Of a DNA stretch of 64,000 nt, positions 12,134 to 23,163 are shown in pieces. The notes under the pieces were generated by a model. It saw nothing but the letters and a program-made list of their open reading frames with translations, searched no databases and had not been told where the DNA came from. Position 1 is the first letter of the stretch; every line of letters starts with the position of its first letter. The stretch is from Fomes fomentarius. Taxonomy: Eukaryota > Basidiomycota > Agaricomycetes > Polyporales > Polyporaceae. The DNA is taken from contig JABYQN010000004.1 of the NCBI GenBank assembly GCA_022606135.1, positions 2,604,001 to 2,668,000 of the forward strand, read 5' to 3'. The translations under genes were made by a program, and so were the position numbers.

Positions 12134-14234
12134 ATGGTCTCTGTCAGCCTTCCGCATGAAGAACGACAAATCACCTCCATCGACGGTACCTTTGGCGCGC
12201 TCCTCCTCGGGACATTCTTCAGCATCTTGTCAGTTTTCCTTGGCCTGCGAACATCGTTCGTACTGATAGATGGCTAGAATATATGGGATCAACATCCATC
12301 AGACATACAGATACTTCCGTTCGTTTTATTCAGATGGAGTGTACATGAAGGGAACAGTACGTTCATTTCCTCGTTCATCTCACTATATACTGCTGCGACA
12401 ATCGCTGCACTCAATGCGTGTCACATCTGCCTATCAGGTAGTCGTCCTCGGGTTCGTTGTCATGTCTTCTTGAGATGCTCATGCAGCGCTCAAACTTCAC
12501 CATAGCTTCGGCGAGATGCTGTATTCAATTCTATCAGTCCACATATGGTATAGTCCTCACGTTTGCTTCTCCTACCTCCCACGGCTGACAATCCATATAG
12601 CTATCACTACTTGGTGACAAGCTATATGGATGAACACGCACTTTGGACGAGTATCTGGTCAGTTCGTTTCCCTAAGACTCAGGTTGCCATCGAGACTCAC
12701 CCGCGGTACAGGTCATTCTACGTAAGGAGATCAGGTTCTTGTCACAGAACACACAGGCATTGACGATGCCATGTAGCTCTTGACTCCTGCACTCGTGCGC
12801 TCTCACTTGTCATCACTCGAGAAGTGATGATCCTGATACCATAGCAATACCCGCAGATCAGCATAGTTTTGACCACGCAGATGTACGTCTTCTCACCTAC
12901 TAGCCCCGAAATCAGCCTTACTAAGTCATGACTCCAGCTTCTATGTGCGAAGAGTCTATATTGGTGGGTTCATTGATAGTCGTAATCGAGCTGCCAGCTA
13001 TTGAGCGTCGACCAACACTAGTGGGATCAAGAAGCATGCGCACCATGCTGATCCCGGTGGTGAGCACTGTCTATACTATTAGTCTAGTGGTCGTAGTGTA
13101 CTTATCACCACGATAGATGATACGCATGCTGGGTGGTGCCGGTAAGTGCGATCAGTTCACGGACCCTTCTTGACTCGACTGATGGAGCGCCCCTGTCAGG
13201 ATTCGGACTCGGTACGTCTCCTAGTGACAAACATCATGTATCCTAATCCTGCTAACTATCTCAGTGTACAGCATTGTCTGTTGAACTGTGAGCTCAGACA
13301 TCCTCAACGGCAACGGGAACTTGGTTTGATACTTTCTTGCAGGACAAAGCATTCCGATATCCGATACTGGCCTCAACTGACGGTGTGTCATCGATGAGCA
13401 ATCAACACTCTTCTGTTTCTGCGCTGACATCAATGTATAGTGGCTCTCATCTGGCGGGTTCCCCTTTGCTTTAGTGACAGACGTTATGCTCACTTGCATG
13501 ATGATCATCTACTTCCGAACGAGCCGGACTGGTCTTAAGAGGTGACGAGACTCTTGTTTCCATGTTCGGTCTTGATCTTACTTAATCTACAGCACCGAAA
13601 CGTTGTTGAACACGCTGATTGTGTATACGATCAACACAGGTATGTCCCAGTTCACTCTCTACGCGCACCGTCTCTCCTAAACCTATTCGTACAGGTCTGT
13701 TGACGAGGTAAGTAGACCTCCAAGGTTGGGCCGCCAAGGCAGAATTATTCATGCCCTCCGCAAAAAGCACTCTCAGCCTATGCTCTCTAGTACTCGTAGG
13801 TTACTCATCCTGCTTCCTCTTGACAAACCATGACCCATATACGACTGGCAGGCCCTCGCACTTCCAAAGGACTTCATCTTCGTCGCTGTCAATATGTGCG
13901 CAGCACATTGTGAGTCGAACTCCATTCCACACGTGTAGTTTAAATATCGCTCACCATCCGTCACAGCGTACGTAGTATCAGTTCTTGCAGTGTACGTCTC
14001 TTCAATTGCGAATGCGCGCACTACTCACGATTGCGCTTGCGCACTGGCAGTATGAACTCCCGGACATCGCTCACTGCAATAGCAAACGCGACCATCACTA
14101 TCGACCTTGAAATCCCAAGCAGCCATGGTAGAAACGTTATTCCACGGTGCGAAACACAAATGGTCGAAGCGCTTGAAGAAGACCACGCAGATGCGATGAT
14201 AGACCTTGAATGCCTGGGTGTGCAAACGGTTTAA
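12134..14234 (+). CDS. DUF6534-type membrane protein (gene F)
   Basis: The ATG at 12134 (MVSVSLPHEERQIT) precedes SIDGTFGALLLGTFFSIL. After a 49-nt intron comes IYGINIHQTYRYF and YSDGVYMKGTV. The third-helix exon (around 12385-12435) is weak: it reads LLRQSLHSMRVTSAY rather than the usual LLETLHxxLxTH. Then come YHYLVTSYMDEHALWTSIW, FYVRRSG, SRTGLKR (near 13530), STETLLNTLIVYTINTG (13590-13640), a VYVSSIA exon, and a tail starting MNSRTSL that ends in LECLGVQTV at 14234. The tail resembles that of gene G (LNSRTSLAKIAN versus MNSRTSLTAIAN), which suggests the two are close paralogues. Start and stop are well supported; middle exon borders less so. Confidence 0.78.
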
Positions 14235-14439
14235 AGTGCGAGAGTCCGGTTGTGCGGACACAAGGGGAGCCGGGTAGAGAAGGATGAGTGAGGAGGAAAG
14301 GAAGAGAGGAGAGGAGAGTGGCGATTTAGTGTAGTGTCGGATAGTGTCGGACTACCAGTGATAAGCCCGGAAGTCGAATGTAGTGATTGTCGAGCGTCGA
14401 TAGATGCACTGAAGAGTGATTCCGAGGGTCCTGAGGACG

Positions 14440-14560
14440 ATGTTCGAGAGGTGGAAGTCGAGAGCAAGAGTCTGGAGGACGAGAGTCGAAAGGCGAGAGG
14501 TGAGAGGCGAGAGTCGAACGTCGAGGGTCGAAGCACGAGTGTCGAGAGTCGGATACGGGG
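14440..14560. repeat. Degenerate GTCGAGAG-type short tandem repeat
   Basis: Variants of gagagtcga, gtcgaaagg and gtcgagggtc recur head to tail on the plus strand. The adjacent 14262-14340 stretch is nearly all A and G. It looks like an eroded minisatellite. Confidence 0.55.
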
Positions 14561-15333
14561 GAAGACTGGCTTCTATTCGAGTGTACCGTGCCACAGCTTG
14601 AATATCTACAGGAGTCCGAGGCCGGGAATAGCGATGGAAAAAGCTGGAATGGCGCCGGGGCGTGAAGGGCGCGGCGGGTTGTAAGCGAGGATAAGCGAGC
14701 TGTGACGTGCAGAGCTCTCGCGACGAGACATATTCCACAGTAAAGATCTTATAGAATGGCTACCAGAATGTCCGGAAGAACAACTAAGGGTACTAAACAT
14801 CGGTACGATTGTGCAAGATGGGGGAAAGGAGGGATGGAGGAGCGGGCGGTGGCGGATGCCTGCAGGGGACGTCGGGCGAGTGCTCTGACTGAGGCTCGTC
14901 GGTGGGTAGGTCGGAATGGCCGTAGCCGAGCGGTTGGTTCGACAATCGTCGTCACCGACCGTGAAGGTCTGTCGCGTCGGCGCGAGCGGGCTTGGCTTGT
15001 GTCAGCGAGACCGTTGGCTCTTGTTCGAGACGATTCCAGCGAGCTCGAGGGTGCGGAGTGTCTGTGGGCTGCGTCAGCTCAACGGCGAGTCCGAAGGATG
15101 GCGGCGGGGCGCGTCGTCGGCAGTGAGTTGTGGTAGTACGAAGAGGAGAGGCGATGGCGCTCGTCGGCGCGCGTTTCAATTACCACATGCGGCGAGTACT
15201 CGCGCAGCCATGCGCGATGCGCATCAGCGAAGAGGGATATCGACGTCAAATTCACCTAGGCGAACGACACTTGGTGAGTTGTCTAAGTCATATAGTGCTC
15301 AAAGGCACTCAAGCTTAAACGTTTCAACTTTCA

Positions 15334-15372
15334 AGAAGGGTTGAGTAGAAGGGTTGAGTAGAAGGGTTGAGT
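15334..15372. repeat. Tandem repeat, 3 x 13 bp
   Basis: Three perfect head-to-tail copies of agaagggttgagt. It lies beyond the 3' end of gene G and has no evident role. Confidence 0.9.
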
Positions 15373-15638
15373 GAACCGTATGTATGTCAGCAGGCGACTC
15401 TATCAAAGCGTTCACATCATGTATTATAGTACCGGTATTCAATCTCTATCTATCATTATGCCCACAGCACAAGTACGATCGTGGGTCGTAGAGTACATTG
15501 GTTATATTTCTCCGCGTGTCCAGTACAGTAACTGCTGACCCAATTGTCTCCTGTGGCGATCCCGGTTTCAGTATGCTGAGGCCCTACAGACTCAGAGTCA
15601 AATGCCGGCGCAACGACCCGGCATCTGTGCTGATGTTC

Positions 15639-17588
15639 TCAAAGCTCGTGAACACCGTTGGCAATCTTGGCCAGCGAGGTCCTTGAATTCAACCTAAAAC
15701 AAGATCAGCGTGCAAATCTAGCACACGCAGCATGCATCTACATACACAGTGAGCACTGAGAGCACGTATGCTGGAGGAGGGCGTTAATAGTAATCAGAGC
15801 GTCTCAGCCAAGCATCGGGACGCACTTTGGATGTTTGACATGCTGACTGCCAGGAATACCATGTTGTTCGGGAGCCTGAGAGCCTGCGCGGACAATCGGC
15901 ATTGCACACAAACGGAAATGCACCTATTGAGTACTCACGTCAAAGACCAATGCGAGGAGCCCGAGTGTACTGTCGCAAATTACGCCGCATGAGTACGCTT
16001 GAAGTATCCTTAAACAGGATTCATTCACCTCGTTAGAAGACCTGAAATAATAACGCAGAGGTCGGTGAGGACGGATGAAGATATATAAGCATAGAAGATT
16101 CATACCGGTGTTTACTGCATATAGTATAAGCTTGTTTAGAAGTGTCTCGGTGCTGACCCATAGCCGATGTCGTCAATGACACAACCAGTATTGTGAGAGG
16201 GTAGATGTCTCCTAACCTCTTCAAGCCTGTGCGGTTGTTCCTCAGAAACATAATGATCATAGTCGTGAGAATGATGTCAGTGGCCAGGACGAAGCCAAAG
16301 GCGACGGAACAGAGCCACTATGAGGTGCATCAGTGTCGCTTGCGCAGATGTGATTGGACCTCCATAGCCTACCGTATATCCGCGCCAGTCCTCAACTGTC
16401 TTGAGTTGCCATCTGTGAACAGAGAGAGAGGTTACGTGTTGAATGGTAAACCTGAGGGGCAGGGATTATAATCGTACGCTTCGATTGCTGCGACTAGAGA
16501 CATGTATCAGTAAATCACAGTGCCCCGGGATTTTTACAGAACGCACTAATTGCAAAGACTTGACGGTGGAAAGTCAGCACCAGTACACGAACACACTGTG
16601 ATACAGGCACCCACTATTTGCGCACAGTATGTTGAATCCCTGCAATCCGGCTCAGTTCTGTCGCACTCCATGTCAACACAAGACATACCACGACAACCAA
16701 GAGCTTGCGCATGAGTGGAGAACCAACTGCGGTTGCACCGTCAGAACATAGAATTTATAGTGCTCAGTATAGGCACAGTCACGAACCGAGGTATATTCGC
16801 CTGATGTAGAACCTGTACTCTTCCATAAACTCAAAGAATGTTCTTTGATCGTAGGAGCAGACATACAGATGAACGATGAAGATAACGGCGATCTGGATGA
16901 CTCATAAATGACCAATAGTACACTCAGATCGTGAGAGACTCACCATTGTTGTGGGAACGAACTTGCAGATATTAATCAGAATCAATAAAAGACTTCAATA
17001 CCGTACGTCGTAGTTGCGCTCACTTTGATAGACCTATGGTGGGCGTTAGAGGGAAAGAGGTGGCAGATACAACAAGCTCACCATGGGGCAGCTTGTAGTA
17101 CATTCTGTCGACCATGGTTCAGGACAAGATACCAGTAGCTACAGCAGATGTGAGCGCAGTGAGTGCAGAGGTACGGAATAGCATTACCATGCATGACAAC
17201 AGAGGAAGACGTGGGCCGTATTGATCGAGCTTGGGGATGAGAGGTTGGAATCAATAGGAAGCATGTCTTAGCTCATTGTAAACGCACAATAAAAGTGCAA
17301 CCTGACGCAGAACAAGGGAAAATTACATAGGTGGGCTTTCGAGATATTGAAGAAGCGTACCATAGCCTTGAGAAAAATGCCATCGGAGGAATATCCTGCT
17401 TTGAAGTACGTCCACACTTTGTGGATGACGAGGCCATACAACCTATTGAACCGTGGATCAGCAAGGCCTATGTCCAAGACAAGGAAGACGTACACGAGTC
17501 CTATGATTGTCCCAATAAGGAAAGCACCAAGTGTACTGTCTACTGAGTGAATTGGTACCGACGAGCCATCCGAAACGAGGGCGGCCAT
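15639..17588 (-). CDS. DUF6534-type membrane protein (gene G)
   Basis: The ATG at 17586-17588 (MAALVSDGSSVPIH) leads to SVDSTLGAFLIGTIIGLV, a 51-nt intron, LYGLVIHKVWTYF and YSSDGIFLKAMV. SINTAHVFLCCHAW and YWYLVLNHGRQNVLQAAPW follow on separate exons. The second half gives NRTGLKR (near 16220) and TLLNKLILYAVNTG (near 16110-16150). The tail LNSRTSLAKIANGVHEL stops at 15639-15641, much sooner than its closest relative, gene F. Either this tail is truly short or a further intron or premature stop truncates it; sequence after the stop stays open in another frame. Family function is unknown; the protein is predicted to be integral to a membrane. Confidence 0.75.
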
Positions 17589-18786
17589 GGAGCTGATCGA
17601 CTAGTACGACGCGGGAACTGGGTTGAGAGGCCTTCTCAGTGCATGAGCCCCACAACAGGATGATATACTGGCAGAGCTACCGCGTCGATCGCATGTGAAA
17701 GACATATGGTGACAGCGACTTCGGAGTGGGATTCGCACAGCGCCGCTTGGCGCCTTGCTTTATATGAAGTAGTCTGCGCAAGGAAGCCGTCTACGAGTCA
17801 CAGTTCATGATGAGCTTTCCAGCTCCGCGTTTTCATATATCGTAGTTCAGACAGAACTCATCTGTGGCATACGTTGAGATCATAAGGGCCTGAGGGATTC
17901 GCAAACCCGCTCTTAGTTTAGCTCAGCCCACGCTATATCAGTGAATGATGACTAGTGACTGGCGGCGTACCTCAGTCGTCGTTTCATATCTCCGGTGCCG
18001 CCTTCAGAAGATCCGAGGTGTGGCTCGCAGTTCCAATCTTCGGAGGACTCGGAACAAGCAGAATCCCTCTCTTGAACCCATTGGCAGCATATGTACCGTT
18101 GCCCTGAGCATTCAACATGTCGTGAATACTGGCAGTTCCTAGGGCTTGAGCTGACACCGCACCTGGAGCTATGCCTGCTGTCTGATGCGACTAAACGGTC
18201 AAAAGCTTGTTCGAGATGATACGGGTCCTTGCTGGAACCCACGAAGGCCTGGGCAGTGGAGGAGGATCTCGGCCCGCGGGCTCCGCAAAACGGGCGTCTA
18301 TATCATGGAGGCCCGAAACTTCCCCACCGCATCTCAGTCCAAAAGGACCGCTTCATGCTTAAGACGTGTCCGCGCGCCATATCGCAAGCTGAAAGTGCTG
18401 AAGCTCGGGTGGTAATCATGGTTGGCGACCAATGGCTACCAGCTCGGGATGTACATTATACTCTTGCTCCCTCGTCATTGCGTCGATTCTTGTCGATAGC
18501 ACTGCTCAAAGAACCTCTCCGTGCGGAGACCAAGTTGTGCATCCTCATTTGAGACTTCATACAAATGCATATGTGTGTCACAATGGTGGGCGAAGATCAG
18601 CAAGCTCGAACATATTCCTCTATAATTGCCTCATCTCACATACCTCTTGTGCGCGAGTGGTTTCCTCGTACAAGGTAGTCACTTCCAACTTCCGTTACAC
18701 CACCGCAGTTTGGACATCTGCATATCTACTAGGCAACAAAGTTAGTGAGAGCTCCCAGCTATGTACATCTACGAGAGGGACTTACC
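17589..18786. other. Intergenic between gene G and the pseudogene
   Basis: A TATA-like TGATATACTG at 17661-17670 lies about 75 nt upstream of gene G. A minus-strand frame at about 17940-18180 reads like a hydrophilic protein tail (SIHDMLNAQGNGTYAANG), but I can join it to nothing. It may be debris of a deleted member. Confidence 0.4.
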
Positions 18787-19290
18787 GGGTCTGTATGGGA
18801 GACGGAGATCTCGTCTCTGACGATAGTCGTGAACATGATCGTCGTCGTAGTCTCCGGCACGTCCTGCACCACCTTCTCGCGTGCATTGATGCTAGTGTGG
18901 TATTGAGTGTTCAGTTGCACGGGGGCCCTAGAAGGACCACTTACGTAGCGAGAAAAGCATTCAAGTAGACTATTTCATTGTTAGGTCAGAGCATCGCGCG
19001 GCGAGGAGGAGCTGCCAGTGAACGTAACTCACATTTGCTGAGGGTGAAGTACACTGAATGAAGGTGGTGAGATAGTGCCCTCAGGTGGACAGCCAGGATC
19101 TCTCACCATAAGCTTCAGTTTGAGGTCATCATTCGCGCTATTGATAGTATACAAATGTCTGCAAGCAGGTGATGCCGAAAAGCCTGCCTTCGAATCAGTA
19201 TGAGGCGATAAGCTGCGCAGCGACCGAGGTGTGCACATACCCTGCGGAAAAGAGGCTTCCGAGATATCCTGCACCTAGCGTGTCGTCAAA
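18787..19290 (-). pseudogene. DUF6534-type pseudogene, internally deleted (gene Q)
   Basis: Closest to gene L (31162-33266). It begins FDDTLGAGYLGSLFSAG at 19290, but the codons equivalent to Met-His are replaced by CTGTAG, so no start codon is in place. The next exon reads LFGITCLQTFVYYQ and then loses frame: two bases present in gene L are missing near 19138, giving an in-frame TAG. Directly after this exon the sequence jumps to the near-terminal exons VYFTLSK and VYLNAFLAT, and then a tail exon with INAREKVV. Everything between helix 2 and the penultimate helix, well over a kilobase in gene L, has been deleted between two introns. It cannot encode a working protein. Confidence 0.82.
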
Positions 19291-20748
19291 CTACAGGCCA
19301 GGGATGCACAGATATATAGGATAATGAAATCCTGTGAGATCGCACAGCAAATGATATATAGAAGCTATATGTCAGCTTCAAGTTGTCAGACAAGTCGTGG
19401 GCCCATCCACGCCGGGTGTTCTCATGGGCAGATCGCTCTCCAAACACGTACCAAATGCAGGATAGTAGCCGCCGCGACTTTGACAGACGATTCACGTGTC
19501 CCGACTCGCGGCTTACATTCACAGCCTTTGAGTTACAGCCTTCAGAGCTCTGTGACGCCGTCTGTATAGATGAAAAGGTCAGCTACTGGTCTCCAAGCAA
19601 GGCACTCACTAGCTGCCTCAGCGCCGCCGGTTGTGCCAGGAAGTTGCCACTGATCCAGCGCTCCGCACTTCCGGCTGCGTCATCCGTCAACACACTACGG
19701 TCATGATGAAGGATGACTTCGCATTTTGTAGTCACAGATTAAAGGCTACGAACCGCAGCCGACGCAGTGACTCGGAGCATGGCAAGAGCACTTAAGGCAG
19801 CGCGGGGAGGATTGTGGCCAATTTGAGTTCTTGACCTGCCCTGAAGATGGGCGCTTACACTACCTTTCCGAGAGCGCGGCGACTGGCAGTGACACTGACT
19901 GCCATGACATTGACAATCTATTTTCAAATTACCCTCTGAGTGCTATCTGGCAAGTTCTGAGTTCCGCTGAGTGTGCAGGATGCTAACTAAATCTTGCGTA
20001 TATGGTGCTGTAGAGCTATTGACCATGTGGATGTCGAAACACACTCGAACCATGTCTGCTAAGCGGTGTCACGACTCGGCATGGACTTCAAGCACAAGCG
20101 GCCTGACGAGCCCTTAGGGGTACTCTTCGGAGAATTTCTCCTTCTGAACACAGTGCTCTATACGGCTGTGTAAAATCACGGACGGTACAAGTTCTCCGAT
20201 TAGCCTCCACCGAGGGCCGAATCGGGGCGCCCTACACGTTTCAATGTTTGCCGTCAGCCGAGAACCGTCCTGAAGGTCGGTTTCACCCACATTCCCAAAC
20301 GACGTCTCTCTATAGCTTTTGCATTTAGTGAAGCTCATTTTCTTAATGAGGCCATTCGTGGTCATGGGACATAGTACCAGAAGGACCTTCCACTGGCCCG
20401 ATTCAACGCTCTCAGGAAGAGACGACAGCGCTTGGGGGAGCGCGTCTTCACTCAAACGATCCGACACAGTCCGTCGGAATTGCAGGGATTATGTCCATCT
20501 GCACGTGAACGCCCTTCAATAATGACTTGATGAACTAATGTCGGACCGCAAGCGACCGGCCACCCACTCGTTTAACACAATGTCATAGGCACTTGCGGGG
20601 GACTGTGTTGATTGAAGGCTGTGAGGATAGAGCCTTCACTATATATATCATGGATTTCAATGTCGGTAGGAAGACATCTCCCTTCACTAGCTCTCGATCC
20701 TGAAGTAACCCTCGATAATCTACTCAGTCTCTCATTTCACTTGGTATC
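19291..20748. other. Upstream region of gene H; no gene recognised
   Basis: Several ORFs of 60-120 codons occur on both strands, none with a known motif. The right end is the gene H promoter. Confidence 0.45.
20640..20648 (+). promoter_or_regulatory. TATA-like box of gene H
   Basis: The TATATATAT tract lies about 100 nt upstream of the gene H ATG at 20749, a plausible core-promoter spacing for a fungal gene with a short leader. Confidence 0.45.
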
Positions 20749-22871
20749 ATGACTACACAGGTCTCTGCCCTGGATTCTACGCTCGGCGTGCTGCTTGTTG
20801 GAACGTTCATAGGACTATTGTATGTACGCATCAAGACTGGCTTCATTGGCTACATCTGACTTCTCCCTTCCATCGCATACTAGGATATACGGACTAAATG
20901 TACATGTCACATACTTGTACTATGTCTCGTATCCAGATGACTCGACTGTGCTGAAAGCATTCGTAGGTCTCTGCATAATCGCCGTAGAAACGATGAGCGC
21001 ATTTACCATCACACATGATAGGTAGCCATCATGTTGTGCGTATACTAAGTCTCAAAATCTCAAGTCACACGTCTCTCCTCTGATGAACAGGTTATTTCCA
21101 GTTTCTCCATCACTGTATTTGGCATAGCAACCACCCACCTGAGGTATGTGATCATCAGACTGCGGAACACTTTCACCAATACATCATTGCAGTTATCACG
21201 GTCTTGTGACAGCGGCTTACCCATCTCCTGAGGCTTCAGGTCTGCAACCTTTATGGTATGCTGTTCGCGATGCTGGTTTAATAAGCCTGCTCACAAGGCT
21301 GATGACGATATTAGGAACCTACAGGTGTGATCCGGTCTCCCTATTGAGTCATCCTAGTACACCATAAACTGAAAGCAAAAAGATCGTGCCTCTCTCAGCG
21401 GTCAGTGTCTATCCGAACTCGTTTGGAATATGTATCTCACGCTAATACCCTTCTACGACTACTACCTCAACTCCAAGGCTGTCACAATATTCCTTGTCCA
21501 AGGGTACTCCATATAGATTTTCCAGATTCCAGATGCTGACTATGGCTCACATCATGCAGGTTCTATGCGAGGCGCATTTTCCTCTGTGCGTAGTCGCTAG
21601 GAGGGGTGGAAACTCACTCACGCTCCAATGGCTTATATAGTCAGCCGCCGCGCGAGGGTCATGGTCATTGCAACGGTCTGTTCATCCATCTACTCAGCTA
21701 TCTATATTATATCATAATCACCTAACACGAGTTGCAGGTGCTGGTAATGATCGCCGGTCTTGGTAAGTGGCTATGATTATCATCCAGACTTCATGAGACA
21801 TTACCGGAGCTCTCTTATGCTCGATATACATGCAGGATTCTGCACCGGTGAGTACCACGACAATTACGTGCATATGAATTCTCGATGACTCCTCATTAAC
21901 TATACGATAGGTGTGACAGTCAAAATGTACGGTTCGACGTGGGATCATAGTTTGCAATGCTGTTTAACTACCAGGAATCTCCGGCAACAGGGTTGACACT
22001 CACGCAGACATGTCCCAGTGGAAACGCTTCACGGTTCGTTGGGGCTCATACCTGTCTCAGAGATCGATACTGAGAGCGACATTTGGTAGGGGTTTGACTC
22101 GATTATACTCGCCCTATTCGTAGCGGGAGACGTGCTATTGACATCAACGCTCGTGTTCCTCTTGGGTCACAGTCGCACTGTATTCAAGCGGTAATGTCCT
22201 CTCAGCTCGGCGAGTATATCATGGCTGACGACATGTGAACAGCTCAAATATGGTTATCAATACGCTAATCGCGTACGCCGTCGTTGGAAGTAGGTCGCTT
22301 CATGATATTCAGAGTGTACTGTATTCTCACCTAGAACGGCTCATCTCTGAACCAGCATCTCTCATGAGGTGAGTGCGGCTGGTCGCGCAATTCTGTGATA
22401 TAAAGCATCCATACTTCCCCCACCCTATCACTCCATAGCTTGGCAAGTATTCCGTCCTTAATATTGGTGCGTACTCAGGCTCTTATTTCAAGTGATACAG
22501 CCTGCTCTCTAACAAATTGGCAGGCCTTTGTACTTCCGGAGAAGTTTTATTACATGGGGACCTCGATACCCGCCGTCCATCGTACGTTGAGTCTTTTTTA
22601 TCTAAAGGAATGTCACAGGCAAATTCTGACCCCTTCTTGCAGTGTATCCCGTATCTGCCTTGGTCTTGTAGGTCTATGTAAACCTAGCAACGAGCCGAGA
22701 CCAAAACTGACCGCTTCCCCTTTAAGTTTGAATGCAAGGACCTCCCTTCGAGAACAGGGGATGGGCATGGGTGATTCTACGATGATCGAGCTGAGCGTCT
22801 TCCGACAAATATCCGATGAAGAAAACCAGTTATCACAGCCACAGACTGTGGGTGAATGCCTCCAGTCGTGA
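20749..22871 (+). CDS. DUF6534-type membrane protein (gene H)
   Basis: The ATG at 20749 opens MTTQVS followed by ALDSTLGVLLVGTFIGLL, then a 64-nt intron and IYGLNVHVTYLYY with YPDDSTVLKAFV. The middle exons are harder to place because the YYYLV exon is divergent. The second half is clear: LLTSTLVFLLGHSRTVFKR (22130-22190), NMVINTLIAYAVVG (22245-22290), LPEKFYYMGTSIPAVH, VYPVSALG and a tail starting LNARTSL, which runs to the stop at 22869-22871 through MIELSVFRQISDEE. It converges with the MED25-like gene, whose stop is only about 290 bp away. As for the rest of the family, topology is predicted and function is not known. Confidence 0.78.
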
Positions 22872-23163
22872 TTTTGTCCACAAACTGACCATAGGTTGTC
22901 TAGAAACTCAAGGTCAACGTTAACCCTGGGATCACTGACATACATCGCCACGCATCTTAGATTCGGATGTGTCCAGATTGCGCAACTGGGATGACAATAT
23001 ATGCCACCCTCTATGTGCGATGTGCCGATGATTGTATTCGCGATACAAGAACGAACTTGGCTATCAGAATCTCTACATGTGAACGTCCATCGAAGACCGA
23101 GGATCAGTCGGTCAGAAATGTACAACTACACGACACGGGGATATCGACAGAGATTGAGCGTCC

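Larger units (their letters stand above)
14235..15638. other. Intergenic, purine-rich and repeat-rich, between genes F and G
   Basis: The plus strand is strikingly purine-rich from about 14262 to 14560. A G+C-rich stretch with long overlapping ORFs follows at 14756-15344, then a 13-bp tandem repeat. I recognise no protein domain; the ORFs are low-complexity (Arg/Ala-rich) on every frame, as expected of biased sequence. Confidence 0.5.

Noticed and set aside
14756..15344. Overlapping long ORFs as a gene
   Set aside because: Open in several frames because of G+C bias; Arg/Ala-rich, no splice-linked partner, no domain.
18432..18968. 178-codon plus-strand ORF
   Set aside because: Antisense to the tail exons of pseudogene Q over its right part; composition is Ser/Thr/Arg-rich without motif.
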